Part shown: in pieces, positions 37,946 through 47,322 of the stretch | Layout of the letters: each line of letters starts with the position of its first letter | Position numbering within the stretch: the first letter of the stretch is position 1 | Origin: Corynebacterium jeikeium | Lineage (GTDB): Bacteria; Actinomycetota; Actinomycetes; Mycobacteriales; Mycobacteriaceae | Assembly (NCBI RefSeq): GCF_028609885.1 | Contig: NZ_CP063195.1 | Span: 1,674,001 to 1,738,000, forward strand | DNA: 64,000 nt | Reading direction: 5' to 3' | The notes under the pieces: model-generated | Seen by the model: the letters and a program-made list of their open reading frames with translations, nothing else | The model's database searches: none | Told to the model about the DNA's origin: nothing | Position numbers and translations under genes: made by a program

Positions 37946-37969
37946 AGGGGTAGTTTTTTTACTACCCCT
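37946..37969 (-). terminator. hairpin after acyl-CoA dehydrogenase gene
   Basis: Perfect 9-bp stem AGGGGTAGT (37946-37954) and ACTACCCCT (37961-37969) with a T6 loop, 4 bp past the dehydrogenase stop (37974). The T-tract after the stem on the minus strand is short, so this is a moderate candidate. Confidence 0.55.
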
Positions 37970-37973
37970 ACCG

Positions 37974-39143
37974 CTACGCCAGGATCTGGCGGCCCATCAC
38001 CATACGGCAGATCTGGTTGGTGCCCTCGTAGATCTGGGTGATCTTCGCATCGCGCATCATGCGCTCCAGCGGGAAGTCGCGGGTGAAGCCGTAGCCGCCG
38101 AGCAGCTGGACGGCGTCCACCGTGACCTCCATGGCCACGTCGGAAGCAAATGCCTTGGAGCCTGCCGCCATGAGGCCCAGCTTGGCACCATCCTCAGCCA
38201 CGCCGCGCTCCGCGTTGGAAGCCGCGGTGTAGATCATCAGGCGGGCGGCGTCGATCTTCATCTTCATGTCAGCCAGCATGAACTGGGTGTTCTGGAAGTC
38301 GGCGATCGCCTTGCCGAACTGCTTACGCTCCTTCACATACGCAACGGCCTGGTCGAACGCACCCTGGGCGATACCCAGAGCCTGCGCGCCGATGGTCGGG
38401 CGGGTGTGATCCAGGGTCTGCAGAGCGGTCTTGAAGCCAGTGCCTTCCTCGCCGATCATGCGGGAAGCCGGAACGCGGCAGTCCTCGAACAAAAGCTCGG
38501 CCGTGGGGGAACCCTTGATGCCCAGTTTGTGCTCGTAACCGGAAACGCTGAAGCCTGGGTCGTCCTTGTTCACCATGAACGCAGAGATGCCGCGTGCGCC
38601 AGCCTCCGGATCGGTCACGGCCATCACGGTGTACCAGGTGGACTTACCACCGTTGGTGATGAAGCACTTGGAGCCGTTAATAACCCACTCGTCGCCGTCG
38701 CGGACAGCGCGGGTCTTCATCGCGCCGGCGTCAGAACCAGCCTCGCGCTCCGTGAGCGCGTAAGAGGCCATCGCACCGTTAGCAATATCTGGCAGCACTT
38801 CCTTCTTCAGCTCCTCGGAGCCCTGCAGGATCAGGCCCATGGTGCCCAGCTTGTTCACAGCCGGGATGAGGGAGGAAGAACCACAAACGCGGGCAACTTC
38901 TTCGATGACGATAACTGCTGCGAGGGAGTCGCCACCCTGGCCGCCGTACTCCTCCGGAACGTGGATAGCGTTGAAGCCCGCGGCGTTCAGAGCCTCTAGG
39001 GCCTCCTGCGGGAAGCGCTCTTCTTCGTCAACGTCCTTGGCGTGCGGAGCGATCTGCTGCTCAGCCAGGTCGCGGATAGCCTCGCGCAGTGCGAGGTACT
39101 CGTCGGGCAGACGGAATGGTTCGAAATCAGGGTTGAAGCCCAT
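37974..39143 (-). CDS. acyl-CoA dehydrogenase
   Basis: 389 residues, FAD-dependent. Family motifs: YALTEREAGSDAGAMKTRA, WVINGSKCFITNGGKSTWYTV, and the C-terminal QLLGGYGFTRDFPLERMMRD...YEGTNQI, whose Glu in YEGTNQ is the catalytic base. It oxidises an acyl-CoA to the enoyl-CoA; chain length or branched-chain preference is not readable. Single gene with its own hairpin behind it. Confidence 0.95.
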   Translation of the reverse strand: MGFNPDFEPFRLPDEYLALREAIRDLAEQQIAPHAKDVDEEERFPQEALEALNAAGFNAIHVPEEYGGQGGDSLAAVIVIEEVARVCGSSSLIPAVNKLGTMGLILQGSEELKKEVLPDIANGAMASYALTEREAGSDAGAMKTRAVRDGDEWVINGSKCFITNGGKSTWYTVMAVTDPEAGARGISAFMVNKDDPGFSVSGYEHKLGIKGSPTAELLFEDCRVPASRMIGEEGTGFKTALQTLDHTRPTIGAQALGIAQGAFDQAVAYVKERKQFGKAIADFQNTQFMLADMKMKIDAARLMIYTAASNAERGVAEDGAKLGLMAAGSKAFASDVAMEVTVDAVQLLGGYGFTRDFPLERMMRDAKITQIYEGTNQICRMVMGRQILA

Positions 39144-39383
39144 GGTTAATTCTTCGCCTCTCTAGCAGTGAAGTTGAGAACGTTCTTTCCCACCGAGTGT
39201 AATGCGCTCCGGCGATTCGGTGATCTGAAAGCGATATTTACATAAAGAACCTTACATACAGCTACGGCCACCCCCTCAGTACTCCCCTCCCCGGATACGG
39301 CCACATCACTTTCCGCTCACCATTCGGTAACAAAACGCCAATCTCATTGGCCACATACATACCTTGTGTTTACAGTGTTATCC

Positions 39384-40112
39384 ATGAAGAGCCTTCGCCG
39401 TCGTCCGGTTATCTCCCGATCCCGCGCTCCCCGCTCCGCCCTGGCCGCGGGTGCAGCCGCCCTGCTACTTGCCGGTGGTTCACTCACCCTGACCGCCTGC
39501 GACGACGAGGAGACCACCCCCTCCAACGCAGCGTCTACTCAGGAATCCGCAGAGGAAAGCTCTGCCCAATCCCTCACTGATCACAGCACTGCCAGTACCG
39601 GCGCAGCCAACAGTAAGGCCGAAGACGGCTCCGTGGGCAAGGGCGGCATGTGTGCCACCAATGATCTAGAGATCACCACCGCCGACTCGCAGGGCGCAGC
39701 CGGCTCCACGCTGGTCAACGTCGTCTTTAAGAACACTTCCTCCAAGCCGTGCTCGATGCGTGGCTTCCCGGGCGTATCCATGGTCGCAAACCACAACGGC
39801 ACCCAGCTGGGCAAGCCCGCGCAGCGGGAGAAGGACGTGCCCAGCAAGGACGTAAAACTCGACCCCGGCGCATCGGCCATCGCGCCCATAAAGATCACTC
39901 AGGTTGGCGCCCTGGATCCGCAGGAGTGCAAGCCCCAGGATGCTGACGGCCTGCGCGTCTACCCGCCGGAGCAGACCAAGGCCGCCTATGTGCCGATGAA
40001 GAACCTGGAGGGTTGTTCCGGGGAAGTCGAGTACCTGTCGGTGCAGCCCGTCAGCATGGGCGATCACAGCGGCCAGGCCGGCACCGGCCAAGGCGACCAA
40101 GACGGCGAGTAG
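39384..40112 (+). CDS. DUF4232-type lipoprotein
   Basis: About 242 residues. Signal peptide ending in the lipobox LTAC (TACDDEE), a Ser/Ala/Glu-rich linker, then a DUF4232-like immunoglobulin fold (CATNDLEITTADSQGAAGST, FKNTSSKPCSMRGFPGVSM, ...VEYLSVQPVS) with paired Cys. Exported and membrane anchored; function unknown. The frame is open to a GTG at 39366. The next gene begins 30 bp downstream. Confidence 0.85.
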   Translation: MKSLRRRPVISRSRAPRSALAAGAAALLLAGGSLTLTACDDEETTPSNAASTQESAEESSAQSLTDHSTASTGAANSKAEDGSVGKGGMCATNDLEITTADSQGAAGSTLVNVVFKNTSSKPCSMRGFPGVSMVANHNGTQLGKPAQREKDVPSKDVKLDPGASAIAPIKITQVGALDPQECKPQDADGLRVYPPEQTKAAYVPMKNLEGCSGEVEYLSVQPVSMGDHSGQAGTGQGDQDGE

Positions 40113-40142
40113 CGCCGCCCACAAGCCCACGCCCCACCCACC

Positions 40143-41948
40143 GTGTCTTTACTCCACAGCTCTTCCCGCACCGCACCCCGCCGGTTCACCGCATGGCTGG
40201 CTGCGGTGGCTTTGCTCTCCCTCCTCGTCCGTGGCCTCCAGCTGGGCCAGCGCACGTTCTACTGGGATGATTTCCTCATCCCTGCTACCTTCAGCGGCGG
40301 TTCCCTCGGCGACTATTTCGCCAGTTACGATGGGCACCTCATGCCGGCTTCCGCACTCGTGCAGGTGCTAGCCCATCGAATTGCGCCGCTCAATTGGTGG
40401 CTCCCCGTCACTGTGCTGATGCTGCTCAGCGCCCTCGCCGCGGCACTCTGGGCGAAGGTGTGCGTGCAGCTCGCCGGCCGCAGCCTCGCCACCCTGGGGC
40501 TTTACACCGCGCTCCTTTTCAGCCCTTTCCTCATGGACGCCGCCGGTTGGTGGTCTGCAGGCATCAACGCGCTGGCCTGGCAGATCGGCATGGCGGGATT
40601 CATGGTGTGCCTGCTCTCCGCGCGCCGGTCTCTCCCCCGCTACTCCTTGTGCGCCACCGGGTTTCTGCTTTTAGCCCTGCTGTTCACGGAGAAAGCCCTC
40701 ACGATCGTCCCGGCCGCCCTCGCCCTCGCTGTGCTGGCAGGCATGGCCCGGCGCGACATCGCCCGCTTCTTCGCTGCGCCCGGCGCGCTCTTTGTCGTCT
40801 GGTCGCTGCTCTTCCTCACCCTCTCACCTCTGCCGCGCGAGGAGTCGAATAGCCAGTCGCTGTGGTCGGCGCTGCCCAATAGCCTGTTCGCCACCGTGAT
40901 CCCCGGCGCGCTGGGTGGTCCGTTGTCGTGGGATCGTTGGTCGCCCTCCAGCACTTTCGCCACCGCTCCGACGTGGTGGAGTGTCGCCAGCGCTATCCTG
41001 CTGCTCGCCCTCGCCGCTTTCTGGCTGCGCCGCGATACTCGCCACCGTCTTCTCGGCCTGTTCCTGGTGCTCGGCTATCTGGCCGCCATCTACATACTGC
41101 TTGGCCGCGCCCGCAACAGCACCGGCACCTCTGGTCTGCTACTTTCCTCTATGCACTACTTCGCGGACTGGTTTACCTTCGCCGTGCTGGTGGTAGGTTG
41201 TTGCTCCCTTTCTTATGGACGCCCCCACGTCGCCAACCGCCCCACCCCCAGCTTCGCGGCCGCGCGCTCCCGCTGGGTTGGGGTGGGCGCGATTCTCAGT
41301 GCTGTGGCCATCAGCATCGTCTCTACCTACACCTGGGTTGGCACGTGGAGCAATGACCGGACCGCCGACTACCTGGCCAACCTGCGCACCTCCACGAAGT
41401 TGGACGGTTCGGGGGAACCGCCGCAACTGCTGGATCAGCCGGTTCCGCTGGACATTCTCACCCCGGTGGTGCACCCCTACGACCGCGTCTCCGCGCTGAC
41501 TGGCCAGCCCGCGGCAACGCAGGTAGACGAGCCACCACGGATCATCGACGAGTCGGGGAAGATTGTGGATGCGGAGGTGGTGGCGTCCGCAACAAGCACC
41601 GCAGGTAAAGAACCCGAGTGCGGGGTGCGCATCGCCGCGGGGCACTCCCAGGCTATCCTGCTGGATAACGCACTGCCGTTCGGGGATTGGACGTGGCAGC
41701 TGAACGCGACAGCCAGCACGGATATGACGTTGACCATCACCACCCCCAACGGGCTCGAGGATGCCAAGGAGACCAAGAGCCGTGCCGTCGATGTACACCT
41801 TGGCACGGAGCTCAAGCCCCGCTGGGTGCGGGTTTCCGGTGGTGGCGGAATCCTGCTGGTGCGAGCAGAAGCGGATTCCGGTGCATCTGACGAATACGTC
41901 TGCATCGGGGCGGGTGGCATCGGTCCGCTGGTGGCGAAGGCGGACTAA
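40143..41948 (+). CDS. polytopic membrane protein with GT-C-like features
   Basis: 601 residues. About 10-11 hydrophobic segments occupy residues 1-400, then an extracytoplasmic domain of ~190 residues. An acidic pair in the first external loop (RTFYWDDFLIPATF, residues ~37-50) is in the place of the catalytic DD/DE of GT-C glycosyltransferases that use polyprenyl-phosphate sugars. The C-terminal domain (SGKIVDAEVVASATST...ECGVRIAAGHS) has two Cys. A glycosyltransferase or membrane-anchored envelope role is inference; no specific family recognised. GTG start. Confidence 0.7.
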   Translation: MSLLHSSSRTAPRRFTAWLAAVALLSLLVRGLQLGQRTFYWDDFLIPATFSGGSLGDYFASYDGHLMPASALVQVLAHRIAPLNWWLPVTVLMLLSALAAALWAKVCVQLAGRSLATLGLYTALLFSPFLMDAAGWWSAGINALAWQIGMAGFMVCLLSARRSLPRYSLCATGFLLLALLFTEKALTIVPAALALAVLAGMARRDIARFFAAPGALFVVWSLLFLTLSPLPREESNSQSLWSALPNSLFATVIPGALGGPLSWDRWSPSSTFATAPTWWSVASAILLLALAAFWLRRDTRHRLLGLFLVLGYLAAIYILLGRARNSTGTSGLLLSSMHYFADWFTFAVLVVGCCSLSYGRPHVANRPTPSFAAARSRWVGVGAILSAVAISIVSTYTWVGTWSNDRTADYLANLRTSTKLDGSGEPPQLLDQPVPLDILTPVVHPYDRVSALTGQPAATQVDEPPRIIDESGKIVDAEVVASATSTAGKEPECGVRIAAGHSQAILLDNALPFGDWTWQLNATASTDMTLTITTPNGLEDAKETKSRAVDVHLGTELKPRWVRVSGGGGILLVRAEADSGASDEYVCIGAGGIGPLVAKAD

Positions 41949-42036
41949 AGCTGGGATAGCTGGAATAGTGTGCCTTTCCGTACCGTTGAAGGTGCTTAGG
42001 AACGAACCAAAACGCACTTCTAGGAGGCGCTGACAG

Positions 42037-42753
42037 ATGTCGACCCAGAACGCACGGAACGCACAGAACGTCATGATCCTCGGAGGCCACGGCAAGGTGG
42101 CGCTGCTGGCGTCTCCGAAACTTGTAGAGGCCGGCCACACGGTCACTTCCGTGGTGCGCAACCCCGATCACGTGGCAGACGTGGAGGCCACCGGCGCGAA
42201 GGCCGTGGTGCAGGACATAGAGCAGCTGGATGTGGCTGGCTTCGAGAAGCTTTTCGCCGATCAGGACGTGATCATCTGGTCCGCGGGTGTGGGCGGTGGC
42301 GACGATGAGCGCACCCTCCGTGTGGACCGCGATGCGGCGATCCGCTCCATCGACGGCGCCGGAACCAAGCGCTTTGTCATGGTCAGCTACTTCAATTCTC
42401 GCGCCGATCACGGTGTGCCGGAAGACCACTCGATGTTCACCTACTGCGAGGCGAAGGCCGCCGCGGACGACCACCTGCGTGCTTCTTCCACCAAGTGGAC
42501 GATCGTCGGCCCGTCCGCGCTGACGATGGACGAGCCGACCGCTAAGATCGAAACACGCTCCCCGAAGGCTGATGGCACCGCCAACGGCGACGACACGCTG
42601 CAGGCCAGCCAGGTCTCCCGCGCCGACGTGGCCGCCGTCATCGCCGAGGTTGTGGATCGCCCGAACCTGGTCGGCCACTTCATCGAGTTCAACACGGGCG
42701 ACACCCCCATCACCGAGGCGCTCGACGCACACGCCGAGAACCAATCGGCTTAA
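42037..42753 (+). CDS. NAD(P)-binding SDR-type protein (atypical, NmrA/YhfK-like)
   Basis: 238 residues. N-terminal Rossmann motif MILGGHGKVALLASPKLVEA (GxxGxxA), DVIIWSAGVGGGD, and MVSYFNSRAD followed by YCEAKAAADDHLR, in which Tyr and Lys occupy the SDR catalytic spacing. It likely acts as an oxidoreductase or NAD(P) sensor; substrate unknown. A good GGAGG site lies before the ATG. The DUF808 gene begins 15 bp later. Confidence 0.88.
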   Translation: MSTQNARNAQNVMILGGHGKVALLASPKLVEAGHTVTSVVRNPDHVADVEATGAKAVVQDIEQLDVAGFEKLFADQDVIIWSAGVGGGDDERTLRVDRDAAIRSIDGAGTKRFVMVSYFNSRADHGVPEDHSMFTYCEAKAAADDHLRASSTKWTIVGPSALTMDEPTAKIETRSPKADGTANGDDTLQASQVSRADVAAVIAEVVDRPNLVGHFIEFNTGDTPITEALDAHAENQSA

Positions 42754-42768
42754 GAGAAAGAGAATTTC

Positions 42769-43704
42769 ATGGCAGCTGGCCTTGCGGCACTACTAGACGA
42801 CATTGCGCTTATCGCTAAGAAAGCCGCGGCCACGACGGATGACGTCGCTGCCATCGCCGGGCGTACCTCGACGAAGGCGGCTGGGGTTGTTATTGATGAC
42901 GCCGCCGTCACCCCGAAGTTCGTCGCTGGGGTATCCCCGGCGCGCGAGCTGCCGATCATTTGGAAGATCACCAAAGGCAGCCTCGTCAACAAGCTGATTA
43001 TTATCCTGCCGATCATCTTGCTACTGAGTTGGCTGCTGCCCGGCGCGCTGACTCCCCTGCTGATGCTCGGCGGATTCTACCTTTCTTTCGAAGGCGCTGA
43101 GAAAGTCCTGGAGAAGGTAGGTCTGGGTAGCCACGGCGAGGGAGAATCAGACGATGGCGATGAGGAGAAAGACCAGTCCGAAAGCGCACTGGTGCGCGGG
43201 GCGATCCTCACCGACCTGATCCTCTCTGCGGAGATCATGGTGATTTCCCTGAACGAGGTTGCCGACCAGCCACTTTTGACGCGCGCCCTGGTGCTGATCC
43301 TGGTCGGCCTCATAGTCACTTTCGCCGTCTACGGCGTGGTGGGCGTACTCATCAAGATCGACGACATCGGACTTGCCCTCGCCAACAAGGAAGGCGTCAG
43401 CAAGGGGATGAAGAAGTTCGGCCTGTTCCTGGTCAAAGGAATGCCAAAACTGCTGACCGCCATCGGCATCATCGGCACCCTAGCCATGCTGTGGGTCGGT
43501 GGACATATCCTGCTGGTTGGCTTCGATGAGCTGGGCCTGCACTGGCCTTACCAGGCGGTGCACCACGTGGTGGAGAACTTTGAGCACCTCGGGGGCGCGG
43601 TAACCTGGCTGATGGAGACCGGTTTCAGCTTGCTGTTCGGCCTGCTAGTCGGCGCACTCATCGCCGTGGTGGTCGGCGGGGTAAAGAAACTGCGCGCCCG
43701 CTAA
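42769..43704 (+). CDS. DUF808 (YedI-like) membrane protein
   Basis: 311 residues. The start MAAGLAALLDDIALIAKKAA and the following GVVIDDAAVTPKFVAGVSPARELPI (split here: VVIDDAAVTPKF) are characteristic of the DUF808 family. About six transmembrane helices and an acidic cytoplasmic loop (GEGESDDGDEEKDQSES). Function not established. Same strand and close to the SDR gene. Confidence 0.9.
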   Translation: MAAGLAALLDDIALIAKKAAATTDDVAAIAGRTSTKAAGVVIDDAAVTPKFVAGVSPARELPIIWKITKGSLVNKLIIILPIILLLSWLLPGALTPLLMLGGFYLSFEGAEKVLEKVGLGSHGEGESDDGDEEKDQSESALVRGAILTDLILSAEIMVISLNEVADQPLLTRALVLILVGLIVTFAVYGVVGVLIKIDDIGLALANKEGVSKGMKKFGLFLVKGMPKLLTAIGIIGTLAMLWVGGHILLVGFDELGLHWPYQAVHHVVENFEHLGGAVTWLMETGFSLLFGLLVGALIAVVVGGVKKLRAR

Positions 43705-43768
43705 GCGCTGCAGGTGCGCTACACATGTAAATACAGAATTCCGCTAGAAGCCTAAGGAGGCTCACCTC

Positions 43769-44647
43769 TTGTCTGCGAAGGACGTAGCCCTCGTGCTCGA
43801 GGGCGGTGGCATGCGCAACAGCTACACCGCCGCCTGCATCGACCAGCTGCTGGAGCACAATATCGAGTTCGGCTGGGTCGGCGGCATCAGTGCCGGAGCT
43901 TCCCATACCGTGAACTTCCTTTCTGGCGATAGGAAGCGAGCCCGCGAGTCCTTCGTGGAATTCGGTGGACACCCAAAGACCGGCGGGTTCAAGTCCCTAC
44001 TCAAGGGCACCGGCTACTTCAACGCGGAGTACATTTACGAGACCGCTGGCGCACCCGGCAACGATCTGCCCTTCGACTGGGAAACTTTCCAGCGTTCGAA
44101 CTCCCAGGTATGCATCGGCGCGACCCGTGCGGATAACGGCGAGACAGTCTATTGGCGCCGCGAGGACATCAAAGACCTGCCGGATCTCATGCGCAAGGTC
44201 CGCGCCAGCTCTACCCTGCCGGGCCTCATGCCCGTGCCCACCATCGACGGGGTGGATTATGTCGATGGTGCCCTCGGAGATTCCGGTGGCCTGCTGATCG
44301 ATGCCGCCATTGAGGATGGCTTTGAGAAGTTCCTGGTGCTGCGCACCAAGCCCAAGGGCTACGTCCGCCCCGCGCTACGGAGCCCAAAGCTAGTTAAGTC
44401 ACTACTACGCTCTCGCCCGGCCGTAGCCCAGGCAATGATCGACCGGCCGCCGAAATACAACCTAGCCTCCGACAAGATCGCGGAGTTAGAGGCCAAGGGC
44501 CAGGCGTTGGTGTTCTACCCGGAGAAGATGAACGTCAGCAATACCGAGCGCCGGTTGGAACGCCTGAAGCAATCCTGGAGCGACGGGTTGGAGCAGACCA
44601 AGCGCGAATGGGAAACGTGGATGGAGTTTCTGGGCGAATCTAAATGA
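43769..44647 (+). CDS. patatin-like phospholipase family protein (YjjU-like)
   Basis: 292 residues. Oxyanion loop LEGGGMRNSY, nucleophile elbow GISAGAS (GxSxG), and DGALGDSGG providing the dyad Asp. A family of serine lipid acyl hydrolases; the substrate is unknown. TTG start at 43769 with AAGGAGG 8 nt upstream fixes the start. The 3' end overlaps the convergent GAP-family gene by 8 bp. Confidence 0.9.
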   Translation: MSAKDVALVLEGGGMRNSYTAACIDQLLEHNIEFGWVGGISAGASHTVNFLSGDRKRARESFVEFGGHPKTGGFKSLLKGTGYFNAEYIYETAGAPGNDLPFDWETFQRSNSQVCIGATRADNGETVYWRREDIKDLPDLMRKVRASSTLPGLMPVPTIDGVDYVDGALGDSGGLLIDAAIEDGFEKFLVLRTKPKGYVRPALRSPKLVKSLLRSRPAVAQAMIDRPPKYNLASDKIAELEAKGQALVFYPEKMNVSNTERRLERLKQSWSDGLEQTKREWETWMEFLGESK

Positions 44648-45296
44648 TGCTCAGCAAACCCAGCACGATGAGCATCGCCGCCACCACATAGCCCGCCAGC
44701 GCCACCATCTGTTCCTTTCTATGGCGTAGCCCATCGATGAACCGAGCCAGTGCGCTTTCCGGCTTACGCAGAACAAAGCCCAGCGCCAGGCCAGACAGCG
44801 CCGGCAGGCTCAGCGCGAGCGTGGCATAGAGGAAGACCGCAAAGTATTTCGCCGCAGAGCTGATTCCCACGGTGCTCAAGTACGCCAGGCCAGCAAAGAA
44901 AGGCGCGGACGTCGCGGATTGGACGATTCCCAGGGCCATGCCCGAGAGGAAGGTCCCCCACGACGCTCGGCGGAGGGGGCGGGCCAGACGATTGATCATG
45001 GGGGTGGGATCGCCGCCTCGTAGCGTCAAGAAGGCACTTAGAAGACCCACCGCAATGAGGACCAGACCAAATATCGGCGAGGCCAAGGCGGTCTGCACGG
45101 CATCCGAAATCCCGTTGAACAGCAGCAACACAGCCAGCGACAGCAGGAACACTCCGAACCAGTCCCCCGCCACCAGCACTGCGGCGATGGGCGCGTAGCG
45201 GCGCGGCTTCGGGTGCATCACCGCGACAGCGAAAAGCACGCCGATGAGCAGCACGTTGACGGAATCGGCCAACGCGAAGCTCACGGCGTGCAGCAT
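44640..45296 (-). CDS. GAP-family (SfLAP-like) membrane transporter
   Basis: About 218 residues with six hydrophobic helices (LADSVNVLLIGVLFAVAVMH, MVALAGYVVAAMLIVLGLLS at the end). It resembles the GAP/Sap family of small LysE-like exporters associated with lipid export in mycobacteria; substrate unknown. The ATG at 45296 has GAAAGGA upstream; the frame is open to 45323. Confidence 0.82.
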   Translation of the reverse strand: MLHAVSFALADSVNVLLIGVLFAVAVMHPKPRRYAPIAAVLVAGDWFGVFLLSLAVLLLFNGISDAVQTALASPIFGLVLIAVGLLSAFLTLRGGDPTPMINRLARPLRRASWGTFLSGMALGIVQSATSAPFFAGLAYLSTVGISSAAKYFAVFLYATLALSLPALSGLALGFVLRKPESALARFIDGLRHRKEQMVALAGYVVAAMLIVLGLLSII

Positions 45297-45395
45297 GCGG
45301 GGGATCCTTTCGGTGGCTCCCACAGCACCTGAACGATCTACCTAAACAATCTTGGGTCAGGGCGCGGGAAGGAGGGGGTGGAACTCTAGCGAACT

Positions 45396-46589
45396 CTAGC
45401 GAACCTTCCGGCCGTGAACAAGGAAGTACACGGCGGCGCTGACCGCGACCAGCCCGGCCAGCATCGTGTACATCGCCTGGTAGCTGGTGGCAGAAACGAT
45501 CATGCCCAGCAGGATCGGGCCGAAGCCCACGCCGACGTCCAGCAACAAGAAGAGCGTGGAAATGCCCGCGCCCATCTGGTGGGGCTCGACAGCCTTGACG
45601 GAGATCGCCTGCGCGGCTGGCATTAGCGAACCATAGCCCAAGCCCGTCAGTGCACCGGCCAGAACCACCATCCAGTCCTGAGTAGAGAACGCGAGCACAA
45701 CCAGGGCGATGGCGAAGGTAACCAAGCCCAGGTAGATCACAATGTTGTCGCCCTTCTGGTCCTGGATCTTGCCCAGAACGAAGCGCATCACGAGGGTCAC
45801 CAGTGCATAGGCTAGGAAGAAGTATTTGGCGCCGGTGACCAGGTCGTTGTCCTCGGAGTAGCTGTTCAGGTAGGTGATCACACCTGCGTAGCACACACCG
45901 ACCAACAGCATAAAGAAGCCGATGGGGGCAACCTTCGGGTGCACGATAGCCGAGAGGCTAAAGGTCGGACGGTGGTGGTGCGCATCCGCGCCCTTGGGCT
46001 CTGGGGAACGCACCAGCAAGGACAGCAGGAAGGCCACGATGGACATGCCCACCACGACCTGGAACATGGTGGTGTAGCCGACGGAGCCCACCAGCCATAG
46101 CCCCAGCGCCGGGCCGATCGCGGTGGCCAGCGTGGTACCCAGAGCGAAGTAGCCGGTTCCCTCCGCGCGGCGTGCATTGGGAATCACGGACTGGGCGACG
46201 GCCATCACTGCGGTGCTGGCGAAGGCATAACCGATGCCGTGGATAATGCGCACGGCGATCAGCAGCCCCAGGGAGTTTGCGGGAATGTAGAAGGCACAGG
46301 TCACGATGACCAACACCAGTGCGGTGAATAGCACTCGCCGCCGCCCCACCGCGTCGACGAAAAACCCCGAAAAGACGCGCGCCCCCGTCGCGCCGATAAC
46401 GAAGGCACTGGAGGCCAGGCCCGCGCTCGCGTTATTGGCCGCGAATTCTTTGACTGCGTAGCCAGCCATGGTCGTCACGAGGACGTAGAAGATCATGAAC
46501 TGGGCGAAGTTTACTAACCATGCAAAGACAAAAGCCGGTGTTACAACCGGCTCTTTCGTTGGTGCGGACGTTAGGAACACCTTCTTCAT
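45396..46589 (-). CDS. MFS transporter
   Basis: 397 residues with 12 predicted helices. The family motif A is GFFVDAVGRRRVLFTALVLV in loop 2-3, with GIGYAFASTAVMAVAQSVIP in helix 4-5. Likely a proton-driven drug or metabolite exporter of the AraJ/YfkF type. A terminator-like hairpin lies within the first 20 codons (see findings). Confidence 0.92.
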   Translation of the reverse strand: MKKVFLTSAPTKEPVVTPAFVFAWLVNFAQFMIFYVLVTTMAGYAVKEFAANNASAGLASSAFVIGATGARVFSGFFVDAVGRRRVLFTALVLVIVTCAFYIPANSLGLLIAVRIIHGIGYAFASTAVMAVAQSVIPNARRAEGTGYFALGTTLATAIGPALGLWLVGSVGYTTMFQVVVGMSIVAFLLSLLVRSPEPKGADAHHHRPTFSLSAIVHPKVAPIGFFMLLVGVCYAGVITYLNSYSEDNDLVTGAKYFFLAYALVTLVMRFVLGKIQDQKGDNIVIYLGLVTFAIALVVLAFSTQDWMVVLAGALTGLGYGSLMPAAQAISVKAVEPHQMGAGISTLFLLLDVGVGFGPILLGMIVSATSYQAMYTMLAGLVAVSAAVYFLVHGRKVR

Positions 46590-46727
46590 TTAATTGTTTT
46601 TATGTTTTATACCGCGGAGCACGTTACCAAACATCTGCAGCCTCGGTGAGACAGGGGCCACTTTTCTGTGTTCTTTCTTTCGCGCTTTCTTTGGGACGCC
46701 CCTACGCATCCAGCTCGCAATCAGGCA

Positions 46728-47231
46728 TCAGGCAAGCACCACTCGCTCCCCCACGCTTGGCCTCCAATACGCCGCCTCAGCTGCGGTGATGGACTTAAAC
46801 TCTCGCGGCGTGATCTGAGACAGGGCGTCAATATAAGAAGGAACAACATCCCGCGGCAACCTTAAACCAACCGTGAGGTGCGGAACCCAACGTGGGCCGC
46901 GACCGTCTGGGTTGAGAGCACTGAGCTCGCGGGCGGCGTTTTCCAGCTCGTCCGTGGCTTCGAGCAGCCACGCCACCGTCTGTTTCTTTCCTGTGCCGAA
47001 GACGACCACGCCCCGGCGGCTAAGCTCCGAGGGCACGGCGGATGGCAGGATCTCGCGGGCGCGCTCCACGACGTGCGGGGCCATATTCGGAGAGAACGTG
47101 ACCGTGATGTGCGGAGTCTGCCGCTGTCGCGGAAACCCGCGGGCTGCGAGCTCGTCGAAGATGCCGCGGACGGTGGCGGCCTGCTCGTCGGGCAGGTTCA
47201 GCAGGATGTTCTCAGGGGAATTGACGGACAT
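46728..47231 (-). CDS. 2'-5' RNA ligase/2H phosphoesterase family protein
   Basis: 167 residues. Two His-x-Thr motifs, TPHITVTF and VPHLTVGLR, mark the 2H phosphoesterase fold (RNA ligase, cyclic phosphodiesterase). Short and complete, cytosolic. The biological substrate is unknown. It is 91 bp upstream of the end of the metallophosphoesterase gene, transcribed in the same direction. Confidence 0.85.
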   Translation of the reverse strand: MSVNSPENILLNLPDEQAATVRGIFDELAARGFPRQRQTPHITVTFSPNMAPHVVERAREILPSAVPSELSRRGVVVFGTGKKQTVAWLLEATDELENAARELSALNPDGRGPRWVPHLTVGLRLPRDVVPSYIDALSQITPREFKSITAAEAAYWRPSVGERVVLA

Positions 47232-47322
47232 TGTTCTCTATCCTAGCTGGCTGCGCCGAGACCACCGGCGCGTCGCGTTGCCCGGCGGCGCGCTACCCTG
47301 CGTCGCGTCGCCCGGCGGCGCG

